Below are positions 7,540 through 16,500 of a DNA stretch of 44,554 bases, one piece after another; position 1 is the stretch's first letter, and every line of letters begins with the position of its first letter. Position numbers and translations under genes: made by a program. This stretch comes from Betaproteobacteria bacterium. Its GTDB lineage: Bacteria > Pseudomonadota > Gammaproteobacteria > Burkholderiales > Burkholderiaceae_C. The notes below the pieces were generated by a model. The model was not told the DNA's origin. It made no database searches and saw only the letters and a list, made by a program, of their open reading frames with translations. Location: assembly GCA_025358155.1 (NCBI GenBank), contig JANYKR010000069.1, forward strand, positions 1-44,554. Direction: 5' to 3'.

Positions 7540-8445
7540 TCAAAATTCGTTGTAAACCACGCCCACCAGCTTGGCCGGGGTTTCAGACAGATTGGCCACC
7601 AGGTCTTGCAGCGAGGACACACTGGCCTTGTTCTGGCGCACCACCAACAGCGCGGCGCCGCAGCGGGCGGCAATCACGGCGCCGTCGCTGCCGCAAACAG
7701 CGGCGGGGGTGTCGACCACCACATGGTCGAACTTGGACAACAGCTCGCGCACCAGCAGGCCAAAGGCCGGTCGCTCGATGAGTTCGAGCGGGTTGGGCGG
7801 GGTGATGCCCACGGGTAGAACAAACAGGCTGGGCACGCCGGGCACTTGCTGGATCACTTTGGATTCCGCCCGGCCGCTGAGGATGCCAGACAAGCCGGCG
7901 TTGTTGTCAATGCCGAACACGGCGTGCTGGCGCGGGCTGCGCATGTCGGCGTCCACCAGCAGGGTACGGCCGCCCAATTGGGCCAGGACGACAGCCAGAT
8001 TGGCGGCAAAAAACGTTTTGCCGTCGCCGCTGTCAGGGCTGACCACGGCAATCGCCCGACGGTCTTGACCCTCGTTGAACAAGCGCATCATGATCTGGCT
8101 GCGGATGGCGCGAAAGCTCTCAGCCTGCACGCCGAACGGCTGGTTCAGCGCCACCAGTTCGGGGTTGGCCTTGCGGCGGTCTTCAGCGGCGTAGGGGTAG
8201 TGAAATTGCTGGCTGAGCGCAAACAGCACGTCATCGCTGCTGGCAAAGCCCAGCGCAATGGCCGCCTCGCCGAAGCGGATCCCTTTCTCCCGCTGGTGAC
8301 GCAGGATCTTTTCGACCTGTTCGGCGGTCAGGTGGCGGGTTTCGGCAATGATCGAACCGATGGACCTGTCGGCCACGGCCGGGCCGGCGTCAACCGCAGC
8401 CGCGCCGACCATGCCGTGCGCGGTGTCGCCTTGAAATGTGGCCAT
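7540..8445 (-). CDS. epsG: EpsG-type BY-kinase (chain-length tyrosine autokinase) with N-terminal MshEN-like module
   Basis: 301 residues from ATG 8445 (a TTG one codon earlier is possible). Positions below are counted from that TTG, so subtract one for the ATG form. The C-terminal half is a BY-kinase: Walker A SPDSGDGKT at about 137-145, Walker A' LLVDADMRSP at 163-172, Walker B VVVDTP at 243-248. Residues about 27-87 instead resemble the T2SSE_N/MshEN module, with two R-x-G repeats (RSIGSII and RFGEAAIALG, the latter followed by LFALSQQFHYPY). The protein ends at VVYNEF with no C-terminal tyrosine cluster, unlike Wzc or CapB. It should control polymer length with EpsF, the separate membrane partner encoded upstream; the epsF stop and epsG start overlap (TGATG). 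Confidence 0.92.
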   Translation of the reverse strand: MATFQGDTAHGMVGAAAVDAGPAVADRSIGSIIAETRHLTAEQVEKILRHQREKGIRFGEAAIALGFASSDDVLFALSQQFHYPYAAEDRRKANPELVALNQPFGVQAESFRAIRSQIMMRLFNEGQDRRAIAVVSPDSGDGKTFFAANLAVVLAQLGGRTLLVDADMRSPRQHAVFGIDNNAGLSGILSGRAESKVIQQVPGVPSLFVLPVGITPPNPLELIERPAFGLLVRELLSKFDHVVVDTPAAVCGSDGAVIAARCGAALLVVRQNKASVSSLQDLVANLSETPAKLVGVVYNEF

Positions 8446-9872
8446 CAAACGCTCTGGCTGGGGGCCGGCAGACTGTGGGCCAGCGGCACCAGCGGCAAAG
8501 GTCGGTTGCCCGCATGAAAGCGCTTGGCGCCGGGCTTGGGCAGCGTGCCCAGCACGGGCAGACCCAATGCCGCAATGATGTCGTCCGGCGCACGTACACG
8601 GCGGTTGCTCAGCTCAAGCACCAGCGCTACGCCGACAGCCAGCACCAAGCCCAGGAAAACAGACAACACGGTGTTGAGCAAGATCTTAGGTGACGAATGC
8701 TCGGCCGGCGGCTGCGCCACAGTCAGGACATTGGCGTAGCTCTGGGTGGACTGCGCCTCCAGGCCCGTCTGGGTCAAGCGGGCCATCACGCTGTCAAAGC
8801 TGCGCTGGGCGCTTTCAACCTCACGCACCAGTACCTGACCTTCGTCGCGCACGGCCTTCATCCTCAGCACTTTGGCGCGCTGCTCGTCCAATGCCTGCCG
8901 AACCTGGGTTTCGCGCTGTCGGTTGATGGTGTTGCTGATGGTGACGCCGCCGGTCACACGTTTGATCTCGGCGTCGGTACGGCTGCGCAGCTCGGCAATG
9001 TTGGCTTTGGCCTCGACCACCTGAGGATGGTTTTCGCCCAGCTTGGCGTTCAACTCTTGCAGGCGGACCTCGCTGCGGGTCAGATCGGCCTTGAGGCCGC
9101 CAACCAACGGGTTGTTCAGCACTTCTTGAATGCGGTCAGACTGGTTGCCCTGGGCTTGAGTCTGACGGCTGCCCGACTCAGACGCGATGGCCTGGATCTG
9201 CACCGCTTGGCTGGACAATTCGTTGAGGCGGCTGTTTTCAACGTCGAACCGCTCATCGGTGGCAATGATGCCCTTTTTCTGCTGGAACGCCGAGACCTTG
9301 CTCTGGGCTCGCTCAAGCGCCTCGCGGGCATCCTTACTTTGCACGGTAAAGAAGGTCGAGAACTGCTTGGCCGGGTCCACCCGAAGTTCCAGCGTGGTGG
9401 CGATGTAGGCGTTGGCAAACGCATTGGCCAGTGCGGCAGCAAAACGCGGATCAGGCGCTTTGTAGGTGACCTGGATCACGTTGCTTTCGCGTGACGGTCT
9501 GACATCCAGCTTCTTTTGCAGCAGGTCGACCAACCATTGCTCGATGGTGCCCTTGCCTTCAGCTTCATCTCGCCATTGCTGGCGTATCTGCGGGCTGTCG
9601 AGCAACTTCAAGTCACGGATCACGCGCAGCGCGACCCGGTCACTGGTCATGATGTCGACCTGCGTGGCCATGAAGCTGGGCATCACCATCGACGGGTTTG
9701 ACATCACTGCCAGCGGATCGGGCTTGACATCGATCACCACACTGGCCGCACCGGTGTACTGCTTGGGCAGCAGCAAGCTGACCCCCAGTGTGCTGGCCAC
9801 CACCAGCAAAAACACCAGCACCGCCGCTAATTTTCGAGCGCGCAGGATCGACAGAAACTGGCCGAACGTCAT
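8445..9872 (-). CDS. epsF: EpsF, Wzz-like chain-length determinant
   Basis: 475 residues from ATG 9872, chosen because AGGGG sits about 7 bp upstream; the frame is open to 9926 but that part overlaps epsE. N-terminal transmembrane helix (LAAVLVFLLVVASTLGVSLL, about residues 14-33), a Wzz domain with YTGAASVVIDVK, a long coiled-coil periplasmic region (about residues 150-370, rich in Gln, Glu, Arg and Ala), then a second transmembrane helix (LLNTVLSVFLGLVLAVGVAL) and a short cytoplasmic tail with APDDIIAALGLPVLG. This is the polysaccharide co-polymerase that sets chain length and recruits the kinase EpsG. Start overlaps the tail of epsE and the stop overlaps the epsG start. Confidence 0.93.
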   Translation of the reverse strand: MTFGQFLSILRARKLAAVLVFLLVVASTLGVSLLLPKQYTGAASVVIDVKPDPLAVMSNPSMVMPSFMATQVDIMTSDRVALRVIRDLKLLDSPQIRQQWRDEAEGKGTIEQWLVDLLQKKLDVRPSRESNVIQVTYKAPDPRFAAALANAFANAYIATTLELRVDPAKQFSTFFTVQSKDAREALERAQSKVSAFQQKKGIIATDERFDVENSRLNELSSQAVQIQAIASESGSRQTQAQGNQSDRIQEVLNNPLVGGLKADLTRSEVRLQELNAKLGENHPQVVEAKANIAELRSRTDAEIKRVTGGVTISNTINRQRETQVRQALDEQRAKVLRMKAVRDEGQVLVREVESAQRSFDSVMARLTQTGLEAQSTQSYANVLTVAQPPAEHSSPKILLNTVLSVFLGLVLAVGVALVLELSNRRVRAPDDIIAALGLPVLGTLPKPGAKRFHAGNRPLPLVPLAHSLPAPSQSV

Positions 9873-9891
9873 CTGGCTTTCCCCTGAGGCA

Positions 9892-10740
9892 TCAGAACAA
9901 ACTCTCACGTACAAACACCACGTCACCGTCCCGCATCGCTTCGTCCATCATCGGCGAAGTGATCACCTGCACTTTGCCGTCGGCGCCCTTGCGGTGCACA
10001 CGGATGCCCTTTTCGGTGCCCCGCAAGGTCAGGCCGCCGCCGGTGGCGAGTGATTGCATCAAAGTCATGCCACGCTCCAGGCGCATCGGGCCGGGGCGTT
10101 GCACCTCACCGTAGATGTAGACGATGGGCTGGCGCTCGACCCAGACGGCGTCGCCGTTGAAGATGAGCAGATCATTGTTTTTGCCACCGGGGGCAAAAAC
10201 GGTAGGCAAATCGACCTCAGCCCGAAACGGCTGGCCGTTGCGGATGCCGGTGACCACCACCAGGTCGGCGCCGTTGATGGCTGCGCCGCCGGCCATGGCC
10301 AGCAGGTCGGTCAGGCGCATGTCGGCCACTTCAAGCGGATAGCGGCCCGGCCGGTTGACCAAGCCGAGCACGCTGGCCTGGTTGCCGCGCACCTGCAGCA
10401 CCACGATGGTGACTTGCGGGTTCTTGACAAAGTTGCCGCTTTTCAAGCCGTCTGCGATCAGCTTCTCGGCGGCCGTCACGCTCAAACTGCCCAGGCGGAT
10501 CGTACCCAGCAGCGGGTAGCTGACGATGCCGGCCTCAGTGACCCGGGTCTCAAGCGTCAGGTCGGGATTTTGGTAGACGTTGACGCGGATCACATCACCG
10601 GAGCCCAGGCGGTATTCGGCTGCACCGTTGGATGCGGGCCCGGTGCCCTGGGCCGCTGCGGGCAACGCCGCCAAGCTTGCACCCAGCGCCAAGGTCAAAG
10701 CAGCGCAGGCCTTGAACATCGGTGCCGAACGGCTGCACAT
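9892..10740 (-). CDS. epsE: EpsE, polysaccharide export outer-membrane protein (OPX/Wza-like)
   Basis: 282 residues from ATG 10740 (GTG one codon upstream is possible). An N-terminal signal peptide ends near AAAQ at about residue 30; no lipobox Cys follows, so unlike Wza it does not appear to be a lipoprotein. The Poly_export domain begins at YRLGSGDVIRVNVY and continues to VTIVVLQ; SLBB-like segments follow (ASVLGLVNRPGRYPL, IVYIYGEVQRPGPM). The protein should form the periplasmic/outer-membrane exit channel with EpsF. Its start overlaps the epsD stop (TGATG). Confidence 0.93.
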   Translation of the reverse strand: MCSRSAPMFKACAALTLALGASLAALPAAAQGTGPASNGAAEYRLGSGDVIRVNVYQNPDLTLETRVTEAGIVSYPLLGTIRLGSLSVTAAEKLIADGLKSGNFVKNPQVTIVVLQVRGNQASVLGLVNRPGRYPLEVADMRLTDLLAMAGGAAINGADLVVVTGIRNGQPFRAEVDLPTVFAPGGKNNDLLIFNGDAVWVERQPIVYIYGEVQRPGPMRLERGMTLMQSLATGGGLTLRGTEKGIRVHRKGADGKVQVITSPMMDEAMRDGDVVFVRESLF

Positions 10741-11708
10741 CACTTGAGGCCCATGCCCTTGCTGATGTCGGCGGCGTTGAGACCACCGCTGGCGGCAGAG
10801 GCAGGCGCCGGTGCGGCAACGGCTGGAGCAGCGGGTGCCGATGCAGCGCCTTCGGCAAACTTGCCCACGTATTCGATCTTGGCCGTCGCACGCATGGCCT
10901 TGACGTCGTCCTCGACCAGCTTGCGCTTGCGCTCGTTGATCAAAAACTGCTCGATCGCTGGGCGGGCTTGTTCTTCAGCCACCGGCTGGCTGCGCGAGCC
11001 GGCCAGCACCACCACTTGCACGCCATTGGGCCCCTGGTTCAGGATGGCCTGGCCGTCTTGCATCTTGGCAAAGGCCTCCAGGCCGGCCATCGGCAGTTGC
11101 TCGGCCGCGCGCACCGCCTGGTTGCCCGAGAACTTGAAGTCGTTCGCTTTGAGGAATTCGACGAACTCATTGATGTTCTTGGCCGCTGACAGCTTGTCGC
11201 GCAGCACGGGCACCTGCTCGGGCTTGGCCTCGATGCCAATCTCCTGGATGCTGTAGATACGGCGCTCCTTGAACAAGGCGGGTTTTTCTTCGTAGTACTT
11301 TTTGATCTCTTCAGGTGTGGGCTTGGCGGCGGCCTCTCCCACCTTGTCAAGGTAGGCGCGGGCGATGATTTCGCGCTTGGCGGCTTCGAGCTGCTGCACC
11401 ACGCGCGGGTCGCGGTCTAGCTTGAGGTCATCGGCTTTTTGCAGCGCCAGCTCCTGGTCAATCAAGCGCTCCAGGATTTGCTTGCTCGCAGCGTCAGCCT
11501 GCTCGGGCCGCAGTCCGCGCTGTTGTTGAAGCACAAAGTTGATCTGGTGGACCGTCACCTCGGCCTTGTTGACCTTGGCGGCGGTCTGGCTGGCGCCCTT
11601 TTCTTTCTTGTCGCCACAGCCGCCGAGCAGGGCCACGGCCGCCATCAGCGCCACCAGGCTCATACGGTTCACGCCACGCGGGGCGGTGCTGAATTTTTGG
11701 GTCTTCAT
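10740..11708 (-). CDS. epsD: EpsD-family peptidyl-prolyl cis-trans isomerase, lipoprotein
   Basis: 322 residues from ATG 11708, which has AGGAG 11 bp upstream; the frame extends to 11789 but without a plausible start. A lipoprotein signal ends in LLGGC with lipidation at Cys31. A SurA-N-like helical region (VNKAEVTVHQINFVLQQQ) is followed by a parvulin-type segment (KYYEEKPALFKERRIYSIQEI). The C-terminus is Ala/Pro-rich and disordered, then ADISKGMGLK. EpsD proteins are thought to help fold or place the export machinery in the periplasm. It is the first eps gene, preceded by a candidate promoter and palindrome, and followed by epsE with a 1-bp overlap region. Confidence 0.9.
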   Translation of the reverse strand: MKTQKFSTAPRGVNRMSLVALMAAVALLGGCGDKKEKGASQTAAKVNKAEVTVHQINFVLQQQRGLRPEQADAASKQILERLIDQELALQKADDLKLDRDPRVVQQLEAAKREIIARAYLDKVGEAAAKPTPEEIKKYYEEKPALFKERRIYSIQEIGIEAKPEQVPVLRDKLSAAKNINEFVEFLKANDFKFSGNQAVRAAEQLPMAGLEAFAKMQDGQAILNQGPNGVQVVVLAGSRSQPVAEEQARPAIEQFLINERKRKLVEDDVKAMRATAKIEYVGKFAEGAASAPAAPAVAAPAPASAASGGLNAADISKGMGLK

Positions 11709-11771
11709 GTGCGGTTGGACTCCTGGCCCCGGATGGGACTGACTGGATTTCAGTGATGCGCAGCAGGCCTG

Positions 11772-11795
11772 CGGCGGTGTCAAAAACAACCGCCG
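11772..11795. promoter_or_regulatory. Perfect inverted repeat in the eps leader, candidate operator
   Basis: CGGCGGT (11772-11778), a 10-bp spacer and ACCGCCG (11789-11795). It lies at the predicted transcription start of the eps operon, just downstream of the candidate -10 box, the position expected for a repressor site. It could also fold as an RNA hairpin in the leader. Function is inferred from position only. Confidence 0.4.
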
Positions 11796-11796
11796 A

Positions 11797-11824
11797 AGTG
11801 TAATAGTGAAGCTTGGCGGGCCAA
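11797..11824 (-). promoter_or_regulatory. Weak candidate promoter of the eps operon
   Basis: Minus-strand TTGGCC (11819-11824) and TACACT (11797-11802) with a 16-bp spacer; each hexamer matches the sigma70 consensus at four of six positions. The expected start near 11790 gives an 82-nt leader to epsD. Read-through from ubiE is also possible, since no terminator is seen between them. Confidence 0.3.
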
Positions 11825-11934
11825 CGATCCAACGACTTCAAGCCATCGGGCGGGCCGGCACTTCTACCTTGTGCAACGCCGCAACGGCGGCAGCTGACCG
11901 GTGCAGGTGTTTGAGCCGCTGGCGCTGGCCCCAG

Positions 11935-12666
11935 TCAGCACTTGATGCCGACATGCAGCGCCACCACACCGGCGCTGAGGTTGTGCACATCGACATGGCC
12001 AAAACCGGCGGTCTTGAGCATGGCCTTGAGCTCAGCCTGGTCCGGGTGCATACGGATGGACTCGGCCAGATAGCGGTAGCTGGCAGCGTCGTTGGCGATC
12101 AACTTGCCCATCAACGGCAGCAGGTTGAGCGAGTACCAGTCATAGGGTTTGCGCAGCGGCGCCGCCACCCGGCTGAACTCCAGCACCAGCAGCCGCCCTC
12201 CTGGGCGCAGCACCCGGCACATCTCGGCCAGCGCCTGGTCCTTGTGGGTCATGTTGCGCAAGCCAAAGGCTACGCTGACCAGGTCGAAGCTGCCGCTCTT
12301 GTAGGGCAGCTTTTCGGCGTCGCAGACACTGGTGGGCAGCGCCAGGCCCTCGTCGAGCAGGCGGTCACGGCCGGTGCGCAGCATGGCCTCGTTGATGTCG
12401 GTCAGGAGCACCAGGCCGGTGTCGCCCACTTTGCGGGCAAAGGCACGGGCCAGGTCACCCGTGCCACCGGCGATGTCGAGCACCTTGTCGCCGGGCTTGA
12501 GGTTGGCCACCGCTACGGTGTAGGCCTTCCAGGCGCGGTGCAGGCCCAGGGACATGACGTCGTTCATCACGTCATAGCGCTTGGCGACCGAGTCGAACAC
12601 GCCGCGTACGCGGCCGGCCTTGTCGCGCTCGTCAACGGTGTCGAATCCGAAATGGGTTTGGGCCAT
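11935..12666 (-). CDS. ubiE: Ubiquinone/menaquinone biosynthesis C-methyltransferase UbiE
   Basis: 243 residues from ATG 12666 ([11 protein letters not shown]); the frame is open to 12759 but overlaps the upstream gene. It is a class I SAM methyltransferase: motif [13 protein letters not shown] at about 62-73, LTDINEAML for the ribose-binding acid, and the family signatures [13 protein letters not shown] and SVAFGLRNM. The C-terminal [17 protein letters not shown] is also typical. It methylates 2-polyprenyl-6-methoxy-benzoquinol (and demethylmenaquinol where present) at the inner membrane surface. It follows a DUF971 gene, a conserved pairing in betaproteobacteria. The eps operon starts directly downstream. 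Confidence 0.97.
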   Translation of the reverse strand: MAQTHFGFDTVDERDKAGRVRGVFDSVAKRYDVMNDVMSLGLHRAWKAYTVAVANLKPGDKVLDIAGGTGDLARAFARKVGDTGLVLLTDINEAMLRTGRDRLLDEGLALPTSVCDAEKLPYKSGSFDLVSVAFGLRNMTHKDQALAEMCRVLRPGGRLLVLEFSRVAAPLRKPYDWYSLNLLPLMGKLIANDAASYRYLAESIRMHPDQAELKAMLKTAGFGHVDVHNLSAGVVALHVGIKC

Positions 12667-12712
12667 GGTGGGTGGGTGGAGTGGCGCGCAGGGGTGGCGC
12701 GCAGGGCTGGGG

Positions 12713-13120
12713 TCAGTGGCTGGCGCAGGCGCTGCCGCCTTTTTCAGCCATGGGGGCATCTCGGCTCATGCCGGCATCTGCCAGGCGCTGCCCGTAGCGC
12801 TGCCACAATTCGGCCTGCTCGGCGCCCAGCTTGTAGAGATAGGCCCAGGTGAACAAGCCGGTGTTGTGGCCATCGCTGAAGGTGGGCTGCACCGCGTAGT
12901 GACCCACCGTTTCGATCTGGGTGATGCCCACCTCGCGTTTGCCGGTCTGCAGCACCTCCTGCCCGGGGCCGTGACCCTGCACCTCGGCCGATGGCGAGTA
13001 GACCCGCATCAGCTCAAACGGGATGCGGAACACCGCGCCGTCGTCGAAACCGACTTCGAGCATGCGTGAGGCCTGGTGCAGCGTCAGGGCGGTGGGTTGC
13101 GGTGCGGTTGGGCTGGACAT
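12713..13120 (-). CDS. DUF971 (gamma-butyrobetaine hydroxylase-like N-terminal) protein
   Basis: 135 residues from ATG 13120. It matches the DUF971 fold: [26 protein letters not shown], then [29 protein letters not shown]. The last 25 residues ([19 protein letters not shown]) are not conserved-looking. The same domain forms the N-terminus of gamma-butyrobetaine hydroxylases, but stand-alone forms have no proven function; it may bind a metal or an Fe-S-related partner. It sits 46 bp upstream of ubiE. Confidence 0.9.
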   Translation of the reverse strand: MSSPTAPQPTALTLHQASRMLEVGFDDGAVFRIPFELMRVYSPSAEVQGHGPGQEVLQTGKREVGITQIETVGHYAVQPTFSDGHNTGLFTWAYLYKLGAEQAELWQRYGQRLADAGMSRDAPMAEKGGSACASH

Positions 13121-13177
13121 GGGGTGCAGGACGCGGGTTGATGGCAGTGTAGGCCGGGGTGTCAGGCCGGCGGTGGC

Positions 13178-13492
13178 TCAGCCTGTGGCAGGGGTGGGGC
13201 GGGCGCAGTCGCTGGGCTTGTCGCAGCTGACCATCACGTTGGGGCAGAGGTAGTCGCCTTCGGGCTTGATCAGGCGCTTCAGGTCATTGACGAACACGCT
13301 GCACGGCGCCCCGCGTAGGCCTTGCCGCAACCCGATGCAGGCACTGCCTGCAATCAGCTTGTGCGCCGCCCGTGCGCCCGTCATCGCCAAAATCTCAGCG
13401 CCCACGACCTCATGCCGCTCGGTGTGCAAGGCTTCCCAGGTCAGGTAGGCCTCGCCATCGGCAAAACGCGGGGGCGTCATCACGGCACTCAT
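13178..13492 (-). pseudogene. Truncated Uma2-family endonuclease remnant
   Basis: The frame from ATG 13492 gives 104 residues. They follow the N-terminal half of Uma2/DUF820 proteins: EAYLTWEALHTERHEVVGAE, AMTGARAAHKLIAG, LRQGLRGAPCSVFVNDLK and CPNVMVSCDKPSD. In full-length members this last motif is PDVxVxCD and is followed by the catalytic EVLSPST-type block and about 80 further residues. Here the protein stops 10 residues later and only 57 bp remain before DUF971, so the catalytic half is absent. A functional short protein cannot be excluded, but decay is the simpler reading. Confidence 0.75.
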
Positions 13493-13539
13493 GACCCTCT
13501 GTTGAAAACCTGGCTTCACCGATTATCGGCCCGGCCCAC

Positions 13540-16500
13540 CTAGACCAACACCCGCTCGATACCGCCCGCGTTGGCCCGACCCACGTAATCTTGCAGCCAG
13601 CTCTCGCCCAGTATCTTGCGCGCCATCTCGACCACGATGTAGTCGGCCTCCAGCAGGCCGTTGGCCATGTCGCCCTCATACCGCAGCAAGCCTTGCAGGC
13701 AGCTGGGGCAGGAGGTAAGGATCTTGACGTTGGCGTTGGCGTTGACCGCGCCCGAGCCCGTGCTGCCGCTTGCGCCGGTACTTGCCAAAAGCGCCCGAAG
13801 GTCTTTCTCGTCCTGGCGGAGCGTTTCTTCTTTGCGAAAGCGTACCTGGGTGGCGATGTCCGGCCGGGTCACGCCCAGCGTGCCGCTCTCGCCGCAGCAG
13901 CGCTCGCTCTTGAGCACATTGGGGCCGATCAGCGCCTTGACGGTCTTCATCGGCTCCTGCAGCTTCATCGGGCTGTGGCAGGGGTCGTGGAACAGGTAGC
14001 CGGCGGCATTCTGGTCACCCGCGCCTGGCAGCGTGATGCCCTTCTCCAGCAGGTACTCGTGGATGTCGATGATGCGGCTGCCGGGGAAGATCTCCTCGAA
14101 CTTGTAACCCTGCAGCTGGTCGTAACAGGTGCCGCAGCTCACCACCACCGTCTTGATGTCGAGGTAGTTGAGGGTGTTGGCCATGCGGTGGAACAGCACC
14201 CGGTTGTCGGTGATGATCTTTTCGGCCTTGTCGAACTGGCCACTGCCGCGCTGTGGGTAGCCGCAGCACAGGTAGCCTGGCGGCAGCACGGTTTGCACGC
14301 CGGCATGCCAGAGCATGGCCTGGGTGGCCAGGCCCACTTGGCTGAACAGCCGCTCGCTGCCGCAACCCGGAAAGTAAAACACCGCCTCGGTCTCGGCCGT
14401 GGTGGCTGCCGGGTTGCGGATGATGGGCACGTAGTTGCGGTCTTCGATGTCCAGCAAGGCACGCGCGGTCTTCTTGGGCAGGCCACCCGGCAGCTTCTTG
14501 TTGATGAAGTGGATCACCTGCTCGCGGATCGGCGCGGCGCCCACGGTGGCGGGCGGCGCGCTGGTTTGCTTGCGGGCGGCCAGTTTGAGCACGTCGCTGG
14601 CCAGGCGCTGCACCTTGAAACCCACACCCACCATCGCGCCACGGATCAACTTGATAGTCTGCGGGTTGGTGGCGTTGAGCATCAACATCGCCGCCGCGTT
14701 GCCGGGGCGAAAGCTCTTTTGCCCCATCTTGCGCAGCAAGTTGCGCATGGCCATCGTGACATCGCCAAAGTCGATGTCCACCGGGCACGGCGCCAGGCAT
14801 TTGTGGCAGACGGTGCAGTGGTCGGCCACGTCCTCGAACTCTTGCCAGTGCTTGATCGACACACCACGCCGGGTCTGCTCCTCGTACAAGAACGCCTCGA
14901 CCAGCAGCGAGGTGGCCAGGATCTTGTTGCGCGGGCTGTACAGCAGGTTGGCCCGGGGCACATGGGTGGCGCAGACCGGCTTGCACTTGCCGCAACGCAG
15001 GCAGTCCTTGATGCTGTCGGCGATGGCGCCGATGTCGCTCTGCTGCATGATCAGCGACTCATGCCCCATCAGCCCGAAGCTGGGGGTGTAGGCATGGCTC
15101 AGGTCTGCGGCGTGCACATCGGGGCCGAGTGCCTGCAGCGCAGCGCCGCGCAGCAGCTTGCCCTTGTTGAAACGGCCTTCGGGGTCGATGCGGGCCTTGT
15201 AGTCGGCAAAGTCGGCCAGCTCGCTGTCGTGCATGAACTCCAGCTTGGTGATGCCGATGCCATGCTCACCACTGATCACGCCGCCCAGGCTGCGCGCCAG
15301 CACCATGATGCGGGCCACCGCCGCGTGCGCCGTCTGCAGCATCTCGTAGTTGTCCGAGTTGACGGGGATGTTGGTGTGCACATTGCCATCACCAGCGTGC
15401 ATGTGCAGGGCCGCCCACACCCGGCCGCGCAACACCTCCTGGTGGATGCGCTTGAAGGCCTCGATGATGGGCACAAAGGCCACGCCGGCAAACATCGCCT
15501 GAAACGGTTTGAGCAGTTGCAGCTTCCAGCTGGCGCGCAGGCTGTGGTCTTGCAGCTGATCAAAATAGCTGCGGCCGGGCTCGCCGCCGACGGCCGCTTG
15601 CGGCGCATCGAGCTGGCTCAGCCAGCGCTGCCACAGCTCGCGCACTTGGCGCAGCTCGGCAAGTGCTTGCTGCACCCGGTCCTCCAGCAGCTCGGCGCTG
15701 GGGATGTCGTTGGCGTCGTCGGCCTTGCCCAGCGGCAGGTTGCCGTGCGCCAAGAAGGCTTCGAGCTTGGCAAGCAGCGCCAGCTTGTTGCGCAGGCTCA
15801 GCTCGATGTTGATGCGCTCGATGCCCAGGGTGTACTCGCCCATGCGCTCCAGCGGGATCACCACGTCCTCGTTGACCTTGAAGGCGTTGGTGTGGCGGGC
15901 AATCGCTGCGGTGCGCTTGCGGTCCAGCCAGAACTTCTTGCGCGCATCAGGGCTGACCGCCACAAAGCCCTCACCGGCACGGCTGTTGGCGATGCGCACC
16001 ACCTCGCTGGTGGCGCGGGCCACCGCGTTTTCATCGTCGCCGACGATATCGCCAATCAGCACCATCTTGGGCAGGCCACCACCCAACGCGCCGCGCTTGC
16101 TCTTGGTGGTGTAGCCCACGGCCTTGAGGTAGCGGTCGTCCAGGTGCTCCAGGCCGGCCAGCCGGACGGGAGATGGGCCCTGGCTCTCGCCGGTGTCGCC
16201 ACCTTTTTTGGACTCTTCAAACAGGAAGTTCTTGATCTCGACGATCGACGGCACGGCCGCGATAGGGTTGCCAAAAAACTCCAGGCAGACCGTGCGCACA
16301 TGCCGGGGCATCTTGTGCACGATCCAGCGGGCGCTGGTGATCAGGCCGTCGCAGCCCTCTTTCTGGATGCCGGGCAGGCCGGCCAGAAACTTGTCGGTGA
16401 CATCTTTGCCCAGGCCCGCCTTGCGGAATATGCCGCCGGGGATGTCCAGCCGCTCGGTTTTCTCCAGCACCTTGCCCGAGGCATCAAACCAGCGCAACTC

